From Lycocorax pyrrhopterus obiensis (lineage: Eukaryota; Chordata; Aves; Passeriformes; Paradisaeidae): DNA of 64,000 nucleotides. The notes under the pieces were generated by a model. The model made no database searches. It was not told the DNA's origin and was given only the letters and a program-made list of their open reading frames with translations. The DNA is taken from contig JACSVZ010000004.1 in the NCBI GenBank assembly GCA_014706295.1, forward strand, positions 14,828,484-14,892,483, given 5' to 3'. Below are positions 1-51,400 of the stretch, one piece after another; the first letter of the stretch is position 1; each line of letters starts with the position of its first letter. The position numbers and the translations under genes are program-made.

Positions 1-39852
<39,852 letters not shown>

Positions 39853-41416
39853 GAGCCCTCGACCCTCTCTTGACTTTTCCCCCTGTGGCCCCTGAGCCTT
39901 GAAGAGATGTCCTGTTACCCAACACACCATGAGCAAGGGATCTGACAGCATCACCTCCTATTTTGTGCAAACTTGCTCCAAAAGTGCCACCCTTGACGCT
40001 GTAACTTCTACTGTAACTTCTACGAACCCGAGAGGCTTCCAACCACCGGAGCCCCAGTAGAGTCAAAGGAACAAGGGGGAGGGAGGATGCAGGGAACTGT
40101 TGTTAACTGCAAGGCCCAGCTGCTGTTGCATCAACTCATCCGCATGGTTGTCGTCATGCCCTTCCTGTGAGCTTTTCCCAGTTGTGCATCCTCTGCTTCC
40201 GTGTCAAGCCGTGGCTCACTGCCATGAGTGTTTCATGTCTGGGCTTTTCCGTGCCAAACTTGTCGTTGCTGTGGAAGACTTGGAGGTCTCCTGCTGCTGG
40301 CAGAGCTTGTAGTGGGTTTGGGAAGAGCATCCTCTATCCAAACCAAAAAAAAATACGACAGTGCTGAATGGTGATGCGATGGCACATTCTCAAGTCTTAT
40401 TCCAGCTACAATCCAGTCTTCGAAAGTCCTTGAATGCACAGTGTTATGGGGGTGCTGGCAGGGCAATGGAAAGACCCTGGTCACACTGCATCACTTGAAG
40501 GGGAGAGGAGAGGAAGCAGAGGATGGGTGTAGATGCTGTGAGGCATTCGGGGGGCAGGCATTCTTTGGCTAGGGTTTTCTTTGGTTTGTTTTTGTTTACC
40601 TATGCTTAAGCACCAGAACCGAGTAAAGCCCTTTAGAATTCCTTCTGTCCTACAAAAGTAGGAATGCCCTTCATCAGGAACTTGTGAGTGCCAAGTGGAA
40701 TCAAGGTGAAGCTTTAAAGGACCATGGTCATGAGAGAGACATTCACCTTGCCCTGAAAATGGACAGCCACCTGCATACCTCGAAGGTTTGAAATAGCCTT
40801 TGACATACCCTGTATGAACAACACCATAAAGGCAGAAGACTACGTTGTGCCACCATCTGGAAGCCACATACTGTCTGTATTTGAAGGGTTTAAAGCCCTT
40901 TTTCCTTCAGCAAAATACATGTATGATAGTGGTTTAAGGACAAACACTCCATTGACTCACTTTGTACACCCCGTGCATGAAAAATATTCCAGTTAAGTGT
41001 ATTGTCAAAACATAGATGTAGGAAATAATTCATGTGTAAAGATGTGCATTAGTAACTTCAGCTTAGGGTTGGGAGGAGCTGTTTTAGCATGAAGGCTATC
41101 CAAAAAAGGGGTGCTTATTTCCATAGAAATGGGAGTACTGGAGCATCAGCAAAGGAGTGGGAAGGTGCTCTTCAGTCTGAGACTCTTCGTTTCAGTGAAG
41201 TGACCCTGAGTCTGGCCCTGGATCCAAACGCTGAGGTAAGCTTCCTGTCTTCCTAAGGGAACAAACCAGAATCTCTGTATGCATACTCATAAACTTTGGG
41301 ATGTGCAGATTGAAATGGGAGGGCTTGCCTTGGGCCACCCCCCTTGAAAAACACACTGCAGGGGGAGCAGTAGTGTGCTCTCCTAATCTGCCTTTCTGGT
41401 GTCTCTGATATACAGA

Positions 41417-41422
41417 ATTAAA
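41417..41422 (+). promoter_or_regulatory. ALK: Possible proximal ALK polyadenylation signal
   Basis: ATTAAA, the commonest variant hexamer, followed at 41448-41490 by GT-rich sequence (GGTGTGGTGGCTGGG and CGTGTGTGGGG). It would give a 3'UTR of about 1.6 kb. Confidence 0.35.
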
Positions 41423-42504
41423 TCCTTTTTTTAGACCAAAGCCAAAAGCAGGTGTGGTGGCTGGGTAACAGGCTGTGCTCGTGTGTGGGGAAGCTGGGTC
41501 AGGGGCTGCTCTGAATTTCATGTTCATCTGCTAGAGATCCATCCCACTGCTGCTCCATGGGTTAGGGGGGATAACAAGGGTTACACTTACAGGCTTCTTT
41601 AGGTTGAGCTAAGAGGGTATTTGTCATCTCCAAGGTTATTAGGCTCACAGCTCTTGCTGTGAAATAGCCACTGGGGAGGGATTCTGTCTAGCTTAGGACT
41701 GTGTTAGTGTCACACCAGTCTCTCTCTCTCTCTAGCTCAGTAAACTCAGTGGGGTAGTTTCTCAGGAAAGCTGATTAATTCAGGAGGCAAGCACTATCTG
41801 AACAATTTATTACACTAGTACATTATGCACATATAATAGCAATTTTCATTTAAGTATTCCAGCTTTCTCATTTTCAGAAGAGCTGAAGCTCCTCATTGTT
41901 TTCTTTAGCTTTTCTTTGCAAAGGAGCACACTCTGAGTTTTTGCTGCCTTACAAAGTTACTGAGGGCAGAAGCTGACCTGTTTACTGATGAGTGTTTTCA
42001 AAAGAATGCACAAGAACAAAAAGTTGCTAAGTTAATGGTCTTTGACTAGCTGAAATTAATTCTTGGATCTGGGGCAGCAGCTTCAATGCTGCACAAATGC
42101 AGATAAGCTGCCAGGTTATGATGTTAAAGGTGGCATTTCTAAAGGAACTTAAAAAGCACAAGCATCAAGGGATGATTTTAAGTCTGTGGGTGTGAAAGGC
42201 AGGCTCTCCCTGACGTAGTGAGAGTGTGGTTACTGCTCTGGGCTTGTGCCATGCAGTTATTTTATCACAGAATTTCTACTAAAATACTCTTACAGAATGG
42301 GAGTTGTGAAAAAATGAAGGAGCTAAACACATTCCTGCTTCTTACCTATGGAATATATCAAGAGAGAATTCTGATCAGGGGAAATGGTGAATTACTACTG
42401 AAATTCTCCAGTCTGCTGAGTACAGTGCACTGAGACAAATAGGGATCAGCACTGGCAGTTGCTTTTAAGTAAGCTTCCCTCTAGTGTCTCCAGTGCAAAA
42501 TGCT

Positions 42505-42590
42505 TTGTTGTGGGTTTTTTAGTGGTTTGGATTTTTTTGGTTGGTTGGGTTTTGGGGTTTGTTCGTATTGTTGGTTTTTGGGTTTTTTTA
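42505..42590 (+). repeat. G/T-rich low-complexity tract
   Basis: Almost only G and T on the plus strand, with repeated GGTT and GGGTTTT units. Low-complexity sequence inside the inferred ALK 3'UTR. Confidence 0.8.
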
Positions 42591-43995
42591 ACCTCTCCCT
42601 CTTAACTCTTGGAATTCAGAAATACAGTTTGGGCTTATTTTTAGTGTTAAAACTACACCATCTCAGAGTTCTTCCACAGCAGGCATTTAGTTCGGTACCC
42701 CTGTGTGCTGTCCAAGCACAGTACCCCAGGTTGCAAAAATTTTTCTGTGAATACTGGTGCTAATCAAATCTTCTCACTTAGAAACAAGGGCTGGAGCATT
42801 TACCTGTCCTCTTTCTTAGGAAACAAAGACTACCATTAATTGCCTGGACCAAAGGGTGCTCTGTTACTTGTGTGCAGGCTGCAGTTGCCATGAGCATTCT
42901 GTCCAGTCATGAACCAGAAACTTTTAATTTCTGTGTCTGGGATGATTCACCTATTCAGTACTCAGAGCTGCAGGGACCAGAAGGGATTTAAGTCACCATG
43001 GGCTCACCAGACCAAAGCACTCTGTAAATCCCGAATTCCTCTACCAACCCCCTCCATGCTAGGAGAAAAACAAATTCAAGTTATTTTAACCCTCTTACCC
43101 ATTTTTTGTCTATGACTTATTTTTTAAATTATAGCATATTGACACACTGTATATTTTTTAAGGAACTTGTTTTTAAGACTGTTAATCTTTTGTGTTGGTA
43201 ATAATGATGTTCTGATTTATGTCTTCTTCATTCTACAGTGGGAAAGCAGGAAGCAGTATGATCTACAGGATGTAAAGCACAACTGGGAAAAACCCTGTGC
43301 TACCCCTCTTATGCTGTGAAAATGGCTTATTTCCATGTGGATGTTACCTGGTTTCCTATAGAAGATAAGTGGTTTCTGAGTCCATGAGCTGCTGGAGGTA
43401 AATTAGGTTCGGATGCCTGTCTCTCTGCCGTTCCAGTTGTCCCATCAATGTTCCCTTTTTACCGCTGAACTTTGTTTCCCCACCATGTGCCTGGGAATGA
43501 AGCAAGGCAGGAGCATGGGTAGTTCTGCTTCCCCGAGCCGCAGCGAGGGAGCGGGGCTTGGCCAAGAGGGAGGAGGTGCAGGGACCACGGGTGGGAAGCC
43601 CCAGGGCTGCGTTACTTTGGGTGTCGGCCTTGGCCAGCGGTGTGGGAGCTCCCGGTACCGCGCCTGGCTTCTGCGGGATGAGAACCTTGACGTGGGAATA
43701 GCATAAAACAGCCTTCCACAGCAGCAAAGACGTCGCCGTTTGTCTGTCCCACAGTTAAACCCATCGCGGGGAAACGTCCCAAGCGTCCGCATCTGGCTTC
43801 TTTTAGTACCGAGCTTCATTATAGGAGTGTCTGTCTCATGTACAGCCGTTTATGCAACATTGTTTATAAAGGAAGGGCCTGTGCACTTCAGGGATACTCT
43901 GACAAGAAATACTAATATATGGTCATTGAGTATTTTGTATTGAATAGTGTATTTGTATTGTAAACAAGTGTAGTGAACCACAAGGCATGAAGACA

Positions 43996-44001
43996 AATAA
44001 A
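43996..44001 (+). promoter_or_regulatory. ALK: Probable distal ALK polyadenylation signal
   Basis: AATAAA at 43996-44001, followed about 20 bases later by TTGGTGTTGGGCTGTG, a good GT-rich downstream element. It is the only canonical hexamer I found on the plus strand between the ALK stop codon and this point. Confidence 0.65.
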
Positions 44002-44020
44002 GTGACAGTAGCTGGCTTTC

Positions 44021-46464
44021 TTGGTGTTGGGCTGTGCAGTGATTGGATCAGCGTCCGAGGGAGGTCTCTGGACATCCATTTTTGCTTGGCAAAGTTGCAG
44101 AAGTATTCAGGTGATGAACACCCGAAGGAGCAGGTTTGGTGGTACCCCGAGCCACCTTCTGGGCTCGCAGCAGCTGTTCCAGACTTCTTTGCATTGCAAA
44201 TGTTATACACCAAGTTTCTTACAGGGAAAGGTGCCATTCCTTCAGTCACAAACCACCAAGGCTGGCTTTTACCCACAGCAAGCTGGCCGGTATAAAAAGA
44301 GAACAAAGGATGGGGTTGAAGAGAGCATTTGGATATTTTCCTAAATGTATATATCTAACTAAGACAGCTTTTGAGTCTGGACTGTGGGTAGGTCTACCTA
44401 TAAGCTGTATTTTAATACAGTGGAGTGACAGCATTGGATCTTGTGACAGTTCTAGGAAGAGTCAGCTCCTGCCCTTAAACATTCACTTTTTATCCCCTCC
44501 CTGTATCACTCCTATGGCCCAGATAGCTGCATTCTCAAGAAATGGTCATTGAAATTAGGACTGATTTACTATAATCTTTCTCCTTCATGTGTTCATTCTA
44601 CTGCAGGATAGTGCTGTGGTTTGGTTAACAAGACTTTTCCAGGAGGCACCTCTCCCCTCCCTCCATTTCCCCCACACTTTGGTTCCTTCCTCGTCTTAAC
44701 TCAAAAAGGAGCTCTCCTATGCTCTTCCAGGAGCAGGGCTGGTCAGCAGCCAGCCACCACAGCCTGGTTCGGATCTGGCACTGGCTTTCTTTTCTTTTCA
44801 ATTCCCCTTTCTTCTAGAGTTGTCTGTCTGCAGCGAGGCAGGGAAAAGGATGCAGGTGGGTACCCTGCTTTGTGGCTTTCATGGACAGTTTCAGTTTCCA
44901 CCCGGTCCTTGACAAGGCTTCTGCAAACTCTGAAAAAGCCATGACACAAGGGCTGGGTTTGCCACTGCTCACAGGTAACGGAGCTAACTTGTCAGAGGAA
45001 CCAGGCTATGTCTTGCAGATCTGCAGAGCCAAGCTTGGATCCATGTGCCTCAGATGTTGCTGACCAGCAGCACTCTGAAGGCACAGGCTCCCTGCCCAGA
45101 AAACCATTTACCATCTGCAAAACAGTCACTGAGTCCAGCTGAGCTGAACTTCTAGAAATTAATTCCCCATCCTCAGACACCTCAAGAAAGTTCTCATCCT
45201 CCTGTCACGTGCACCTGTGGTCTCTCCTTTCCAGCCAGTGTTCAAGAAAACTTGAAAGATTTAATTGCTAAGAGCACTGAGGAAGGACATTAACTGGACC
45301 CGAGAGATGCTGTGGGACAAGGACTGGCCTCAGAGTCTGCACAGACAGCACAGACTTGCTGGGGACCATCTGTTTATTCATTTATAAACTACAGATAATA
45401 TTTTATTGATGTAGTTTATTGGGACTTTGAGGATCATTTGCCTTTTTTTTCTAACCAGTCAGGGGCTGTGATAGTACAATCCTCTGTACAGCACCTAATT
45501 TCAAACTTCACTGCCACTTATTTTCAGAATTTCTTTTATGACACAGTGTCCTCCTGCAAGATTTGGAGTAAAAGATTATGGCAACTTACCTTGGATTTAG
45601 GGAGGCACAAATCCCTTCCCATCCCCACCTTGAAGAGAGCCATCAGTAATCCTTTCTGGAATGGACTGATTTATTTCTGTTTCAGACAGCGTAAATTTAC
45701 AGTGCTTCTCGCTTCCTGGCAGAAGATTCTGAGAGCTGCCGAAACAGCTCTGTCTTGTAAGTCAGACTTGCTCCTCTAAGCTACAGTGCTCGAGCCAATT
45801 ACAGCCAGAGCTTCCAGGAGAGATGTGCTGCTGGCTGAAGCTGAAATGGAAGGTAGAGCACAATACACCAGTGCCAAATGGTATCTGTGCCCTCTCCTGC
45901 ACCCATCAGGCAAGTTCAGTGATGTCCTGCAGCACTCACTAGGCCCAGGCCACCGAGACCCCACTTCCAGCTGACCTGCTTGGAGCTACAGACCTGTGGA
46001 AGGTGCAGCCTGACACCCCTGCAGGAAAAACAAGCTCCCAGTGAATCATCTGTGCAAGACAGACCACACAGAAGTGGTGTGACTCTAACAAGCTGCCCCA
46101 GCTTGCTGCCTCACCCACACATTCGTTCCCACACCTACCTCCTGGAGAACTCCAGCTATCTCTCAGATAAAGCAGTTCCACCCCTTCCATCTGGTCAGGC
46201 AGGAAAAAGAGCATTCCTGACAATGAGTGTCGCCTCACAGGAACGCCACTGCTCGCCCAGGGGCACCAGGCTGTGCCAGAACGTGCTGTGCAAACGCTTT
46301 GTTTGGAACTGGCAGTTCTGTGCTGAAGAGCCAGGAGAGAGAAAAGCTTCTGGTTCACACCTGGCAGTCGCTGTTCCACTCTGAACCCCCTGCACTTCAT
46401 TTGTACAGAAGGAGTAACAAATGTCCTTCTGTACATGCTGTAAGGACCCAGTGAAAATTCTTTG
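44021..46464. other. Intergenic gap between convergent ALK and CLIP4
   Basis: About 2.4 kb between the inferred 3' ends. I see no exon, RNA gene or recognisable repeat family. It includes the perfect 12-bp inverted repeat at 46402-46435. Open frames of up to 165 codons (45939-46436, minus) have no family signature and overlap others on the opposite strand, suggesting chance. Confidence 0.7.
46402..46435. repeat. Perfect 12-bp inverted repeat (hairpin)
   Basis: TGTACAGAAGGA at 46402-46413 is the exact reverse complement of TCCTTCTGTACA at 46424-46435, with a 10-base spacer. It lies just past the inferred CLIP4 3' end. Confidence 0.9.
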
Positions 46465-46490
46465 TGCTCTACTATTTAACAGGGTTTCAT

Positions 46491-46496
46491 TTTATT
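46491..46496 (-). promoter_or_regulatory. CLIP4: Probable distal CLIP4 polyadenylation signal
   Basis: TTTATT on the plus strand, read as AATAAA on the minus strand. It would place cleavage near 46470-46480 and give a 3'UTR of about 1.6 kb. Confidence 0.5.
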
Positions 46497-47387
46497 GATA
46501 CCAGCAAGAAACGGATATTAGACAAAGTAAAGTTCAGTACATCACTGAATGTGTCTCTAAATATAAAGCATTACTTTTTTTTTTTACACATTCAAAATTT
46601 ACAGCTTTTATATTCCATTAAAAATTCCCTTAAGTTAGAATACAATATGCATTATTTTATTTTAAATACAGATCAGGAAAAATAGCTACAGCAACATTTA
46701 AAAGACAGTTACAGCAGCAGGATTCTGTCTAAAAATAGGATATTACTATTTAAAGTGTCACTTCTTCAAGTAGGCAAGAGCAAGCAAATCATTTAAGAGT
46801 AAAATGACTGTTCTGGAACACAAACCCAACCAGTTAAGATAATGTTTACATATGCTGAGCAATTAAAATACATTCTATGTTTAAAATATGGACAAAAGAT
46901 CAGCTGTTTTAAAAGGCTGATAGGCAAATGATGTCACATAAAGGCCCATTACAGTGCTGTACCTAAAACTATCCTTAATTTATCATAAGACTCTCACAAA
47001 AAATTTATACTGTTCCAAAGCAAACAAAAAAATATGTATCACAAACTAATCAAAAAATGGCAACAGCTTGCTTGAAAGCCCTGTATCTGTTCCATACCAC
47101 TGGCAGGAATTACCTTGCTGTATTTATACAGACTTAATATTTATGATGAGGGTATTACATATTCCACTCTGGGTTTATTTGCATTTTACAACTGTGATAC
47201 TCATTGCCTGCAGCATCCCAAACAAAAAAAATAGTCTCTAAAAATGAGGGAAAGCTCTCCAGGAGAGTGCAAAGTGCGTTATTTTAAAGAGTGCATCTCA
47301 TACATAGCTCCTTCTACAAATGCAGAACAAAAGGTGCTTGTTACTGTACAGGCTGACATGCAGCATATTTGTGCTTTTTAAAGGCTT

Positions 47388-47393
47388 TTTATT
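47388..47393 (-). promoter_or_regulatory. CLIP4: Possible proximal CLIP4 polyadenylation signal
   Basis: AATAAA on the minus strand about 690 bases after the stop codon. An alternative, shorter transcript end is possible. Confidence 0.35.
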
Positions 47394-47903
47394 TAACTGC
47401 TGCTCTTCACTAGGAGGGGGCAAATCCTTGTATTTATCAGCCCTTTTGCATTACGGAGAGGAGAAGAGGAGGGGGAAAGAAGAGGAGGGATCTGAATGAT
47501 AAAATGCAAAAATACTCCACAACTGTTTGAAAAAGGGAGGGGGGGGGGTGTGTCTCTTTTTTTTCCTCCTTTCTTATTGCTAGCAGCTGGTATTGGAATT
47601 GACAAAGTGCCCAGGTACCAGGCTAATGTCACCCATCAAACATCTCTGCTGTCAAAAGCAGGCAATGCACAAACATTTCCAGTTCATTATTACATGGAGA
47701 AAAACCTTTAAATACTGCATGAACCACAGAGGAACTTTAGAGAACGCTGCAAACACTCGGTTCTCCAACTGGAACGGTTTTCAAATGATGCAGCATCTTA
47801 AACCCAAGATGCTTCTGTAATAACCTTCCAGGCAAGGGTCGATAAAGTAAGAGAAACTTAATAGTGGTTTTACTTCCTAAAATGACTGAACTCTTTTTTA
47901 TCT

Positions 47904-47975
47904 ATTTTTTATATATATATTTTTATATAAAATATATATATTATATACACACACATACATATATACTTATATATG
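47904..47975. repeat. AT/AC-rich microsatellite
   Basis: Imperfect TA repeats with a short CACACA interlude, within the inferred CLIP4 3'UTR. Confidence 0.85.
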
Positions 47976-48081
47976 TAAAATGCAAATGCAGATTTAACAA
48001 TTTCAAAATAAGTTTGCATTCTAGGCGGGGTTGTTTTGTGCTTTAAAATACTCATTCCCCATTTTATGAGCACACTGTGGC

Positions 48082-48403
48082 TCAGCAAATATCATCCACC
48101 AGCTTGGCCCCGTTAATCCCACGGTAGGTGACCCTGCTGGGTCGGACCAAGACGCCGTGGTTCAGCTTGCAGGTGAAGTAGCGCTTTTCCCCCACGGAGC
48201 CGTCGTTCTTTCCCTTGGCACTGCGGAGCTCCAGCCCCAGCCATATCCCTGGGGCAAAGTCTGTGGGCCCAATGTACCTGATGGTCCCCATTTCATTGGA
48301 GCTGGTCAGGAGAACCTGGGAGCCTTCGTGCAGCTTCACGGGCCCCTCGGAGGGAGCTGTAGTGCTGCTGCTCCAGCTGCGCCGCAACACAGAGCTCTTG
48401 GAT
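48082..48403 (-). CDS. CLIP4: CLIP4 terminal coding exon: third CAP-Gly domain
   Basis: Encodes SKSSVLRRSWSSSTTAPSEG, then VKLHEGSQVLLTSSNEMGTI, FAPGIWLGLELRSAKGKNDG and on to YRGINGAKLVDDIC, with stop TGA at 48084-48082. GKNDG is the peptide-binding signature of CAP-Gly domains. The acceptor (minus strand) is TTTCTCACTAG, and the first base completes an arginine codon. Confidence 0.97.
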
Positions 48404-51400
48404 CTAGTGAGAAAAGAAAGGGAACAGAAAAAGTCTGGTCTTTTTTTGGCTAAAAAACATCCAGGGCAAATCTGTAATTCAGAGAAGTGCAGGGGGGAAA
48501 AAAACCACCCTCAAATCCCTTTTTAGAAAAACTGGGTTCGATCTCTAACAAACCATGAAATAACAGTAACAGGCTGCTACACTCGGCCGTCTGAAGTATT
48601 GGAAAAGCAATTTCCTTCACCCGATGCTAGGAGCTACAATATTTACAGCAGGTGATAGTATTGGTTAATTAAGCCATACAAAACATTTTATTTGGGGCTT
48701 AAAACAGTTTAACCAAAACAACTTTTAACACACGAGTGTCAGTCAGGATCACCAGGACAAAGTGAAGTCCTTTAACAAGAGCCTCTGAACCTCACCCAGC
48801 TGTGTGAAAATACAAGAATTTGGAGGATATGCAGTGATGAATGACTGGAAAACAACTTTAATGCCAACCTGACTGTACTCTAGGACTGTACTCCTGGATG
48901 CCCATGGAAAAATAGTGTACTACTGCTCCATTTTGGAAGGAAAAAAATGAGCATGTAAAGGTCTAGATATCCTACATGCATGAAGGGTTTTTTTTGAGCA
49001 AGAAACAGCAAAGCTAACAGGCAGCTCACCCAAGCACTTGAAACTCATAACACTCACCTAACAAAGGCATTTCTTCTGTTTATCTCCTTTTGTGAAGATG
49101 CAGAAGTGGTGCTTAGACTGCGTCTAAAACCTGAGTGGAAAGATTAATAAGCTGTGTAGGATTTATTCTCAAGGAAAAGAAACCCCTTATGAACACATAT
49201 TCTTTGTGTTTTCTTTTATACTGCTTCCACTACAGTTGCTGCATGTTCTCCTCTCTAATTCAGAAGTCAAATGATAAAACTTCTCATGAAAGTATATACC
49301 CATAATATGTTTGAAATTTCAGAGGGGACAGAAATCAAATTAAACAAACCAAACAAGGGTAATTTGAAGCAGTCTTCTTATGAAAAGCTTAAGTAGAGGA
49401 AAACAACTACTCCGAGTACCTCAAACAAGTTTTACTAACTTCATAGGGACGTTGCCCTACTGATCCCTTCATCAATCTCAATTTGTATTAAGGAGCAGGT
49501 TCCATTTCCCTTTCTCTCTGATTAGAATGCAATATAGTAATAATGGAAGACTGCCAACAATCATAACTGACATAATTCTTTCTGCCAGTAGAAACAGTGT
49601 TAAGAACAATATAGTACTCCACAGTTCCTTCTGCAGGCTACATTTTTAGGAGGGGAGCAGCCATACTATTGGCTGGCATTTGGCATCCCTGAAAATTTCT
49701 TGTGCTTTTGGAGAAGTTGGCTTTGTGCAGAAAGCTTTGGCTGCAGAGCAGGGCCTGCCTCACCCAAATCCCAGTGTCTCACACTCCTACCTGGAAAAGT
49801 GTAAGTTCCTTTACTCCATGAAGTTTCTGTGAGAGAATCCAGAGAACCTGTTAGTCTGAAAAGCAATAACAGAATAAAGAAGTAATTTCAACTGAACTCT
49901 GAACAAACCTACTGGCTTCTTGTCAAATATTGATGAAGTTTTGATTCTTTCCTTCTCCATCTGCCCCCAAAAGACACTAGCATTCCTGCTGCACTCAGGC
50001 TGGTATGCAAGAAGTGCCTGGAGCAAATCAGTGTATTTGAGTTATTTGCCTCTCTTACTCATTGAGACAGCAGGTGTAATTCTGAGACAAGTTCCTAACA
50101 GTTTGCCTGAGCTGGCTTATTCAGAGAAATAAAAGCAAGAACATGTCTGGCAGAGTAACTACATACAAATACAGGAGGAAAGAGTACACAATTCCTTGGA
50201 TGCTCTTCCTGAAACCTAAGAAAGAGCAAGTAGTGCATGCTTTGGATCCTCTGTGCAGTTAGCTGGGATAAGAAGAGCATTTCCAGTCATATCCAAAGGC
50301 AATTTCCTTTTATAATTGAATTTAGCAGAACACATCAAGATTGGGTCATGAAAGTAAAGTTTAATGAACACAGACTATCAGAGGCCCTGGAATAAAAATA
50401 CTCCAGGTAGCTGCAAGAAAAAGAGAGGGAGGTGCATTTCCAGGTTTACACTCTGCTTTCAAAAAAGTTGCTCTAAAACCACCTGGTTTTAGTGGAGGTT
50501 ATAAACTTCCATTTGCAGAAGAAAACATTTGTATCTTCTGTATCTGCTCAAAATTTTGTTTCACACTGGAAATGTATTGAGAAGTAATTTGGCAACCCAA
50601 ATATTACAAGAGGTTCAGTGCTCACCTCTGCACACGAGATGGGGGTGCAAATATGCCATATCTGGGAAGGCAACTGAAGTACTGCACTCCTCCCACAGAG
50701 CCATCGTTCTTCCCGTGAGGCTTGTCCAACTCAATCCCACACCAGAATCCTACATTGCAAAACAGTAAAATCAGGGCATTTTGAACAAAACACTACAGGC
50801 TTTTCTCCATCTAGACCACTGGCACAGTTGGCATTCACCCACATCAAGGAAAACAGTTTCTAGTCAGAAAATGTCAAGATGATAATAGTAAGTATGTATA
50901 TTATAAAATAGCTATCTATGCAATTATGCACAAATTATACCTTAATAAAGATAATTATCTCAGCATTTTTATATGCTTTCAATAAAATTATTGACATTTT
51001 AATTAATACAAAAAAGGTAAAACATTCGAGGAATATGTATCTATATGTATATATACACAAACTAAAGTCAGATAGAATGTTACTGAACATAACAGCCTAT
51101 TGGACAACAAGGAGACAGGAAAAAGCAGCACTGCTGTTGCATGCTTCCCCCTTTAGTCCTCTGACTACATGGTTTATGCCTCATCTGAGATCATCAACAG
51201 TAAAATTAAAGTTTTGATATTAATTCATTCTTTCTCTCCATCTAGCAAGTTATAATTAATACAAATTGCAAGGCTGGTTGTGCGATATCAAGAGAAGGGT
51301 GTAAGAATTGGAACTGGCCATCAATTATCTTGTACAGAACACCGAATAGGCAGCAAGATGTTAATGAGCTTGATCATTCATAACCTGTGATAAATGTGAG

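Larger units (their letters stand above)
39853..44020 (+). other. ALK: ALK 3' untranslated region (inferred extent)
   Basis: Follows the ALK stop codon. The first AATAAA on this strand is at 43996, with GT-rich sequence just after it, so the longest transcript probably ends near 44020. A shorter form ending near 41440 is possible (ATTAAA at 41417). The region holds a (TC)7 repeat at about 41720, a G/T-rich tract at 42505-42590 and a CpG-dense patch at 43534-43811. The extent is an inference; no transcript data were used. Confidence 0.55.
46465..48081 (-). other. CLIP4: CLIP4 3' untranslated region (inferred extent)
   Basis: AT-rich sequence after the CLIP4 stop on the minus strand. The farthest of several minus-strand AATAAA signals before the sequence changes character is at 46491-46496; others at 46656-46661 and 47388-47393 could give shorter forms. 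It contains a 10-G run on the plus strand (47539-47548) and an AT/AC microsatellite at 47904-47975. Confidence 0.55.

Noticed and set aside
43356..43819. Overlapping minus-strand open frames of 123 and 124 codons in the CpG-dense patch
   Set aside because: GC-rich sequence suppresses stop codons. The proline-rich products match no family I recognise.
45939..46436. 165-codon minus-strand open frame in the intergenic gap
   Set aside because: No domain or signal is recognisable, it overlaps plus-strand frames of similar size, and it has no supporting splice or polyadenylation context.
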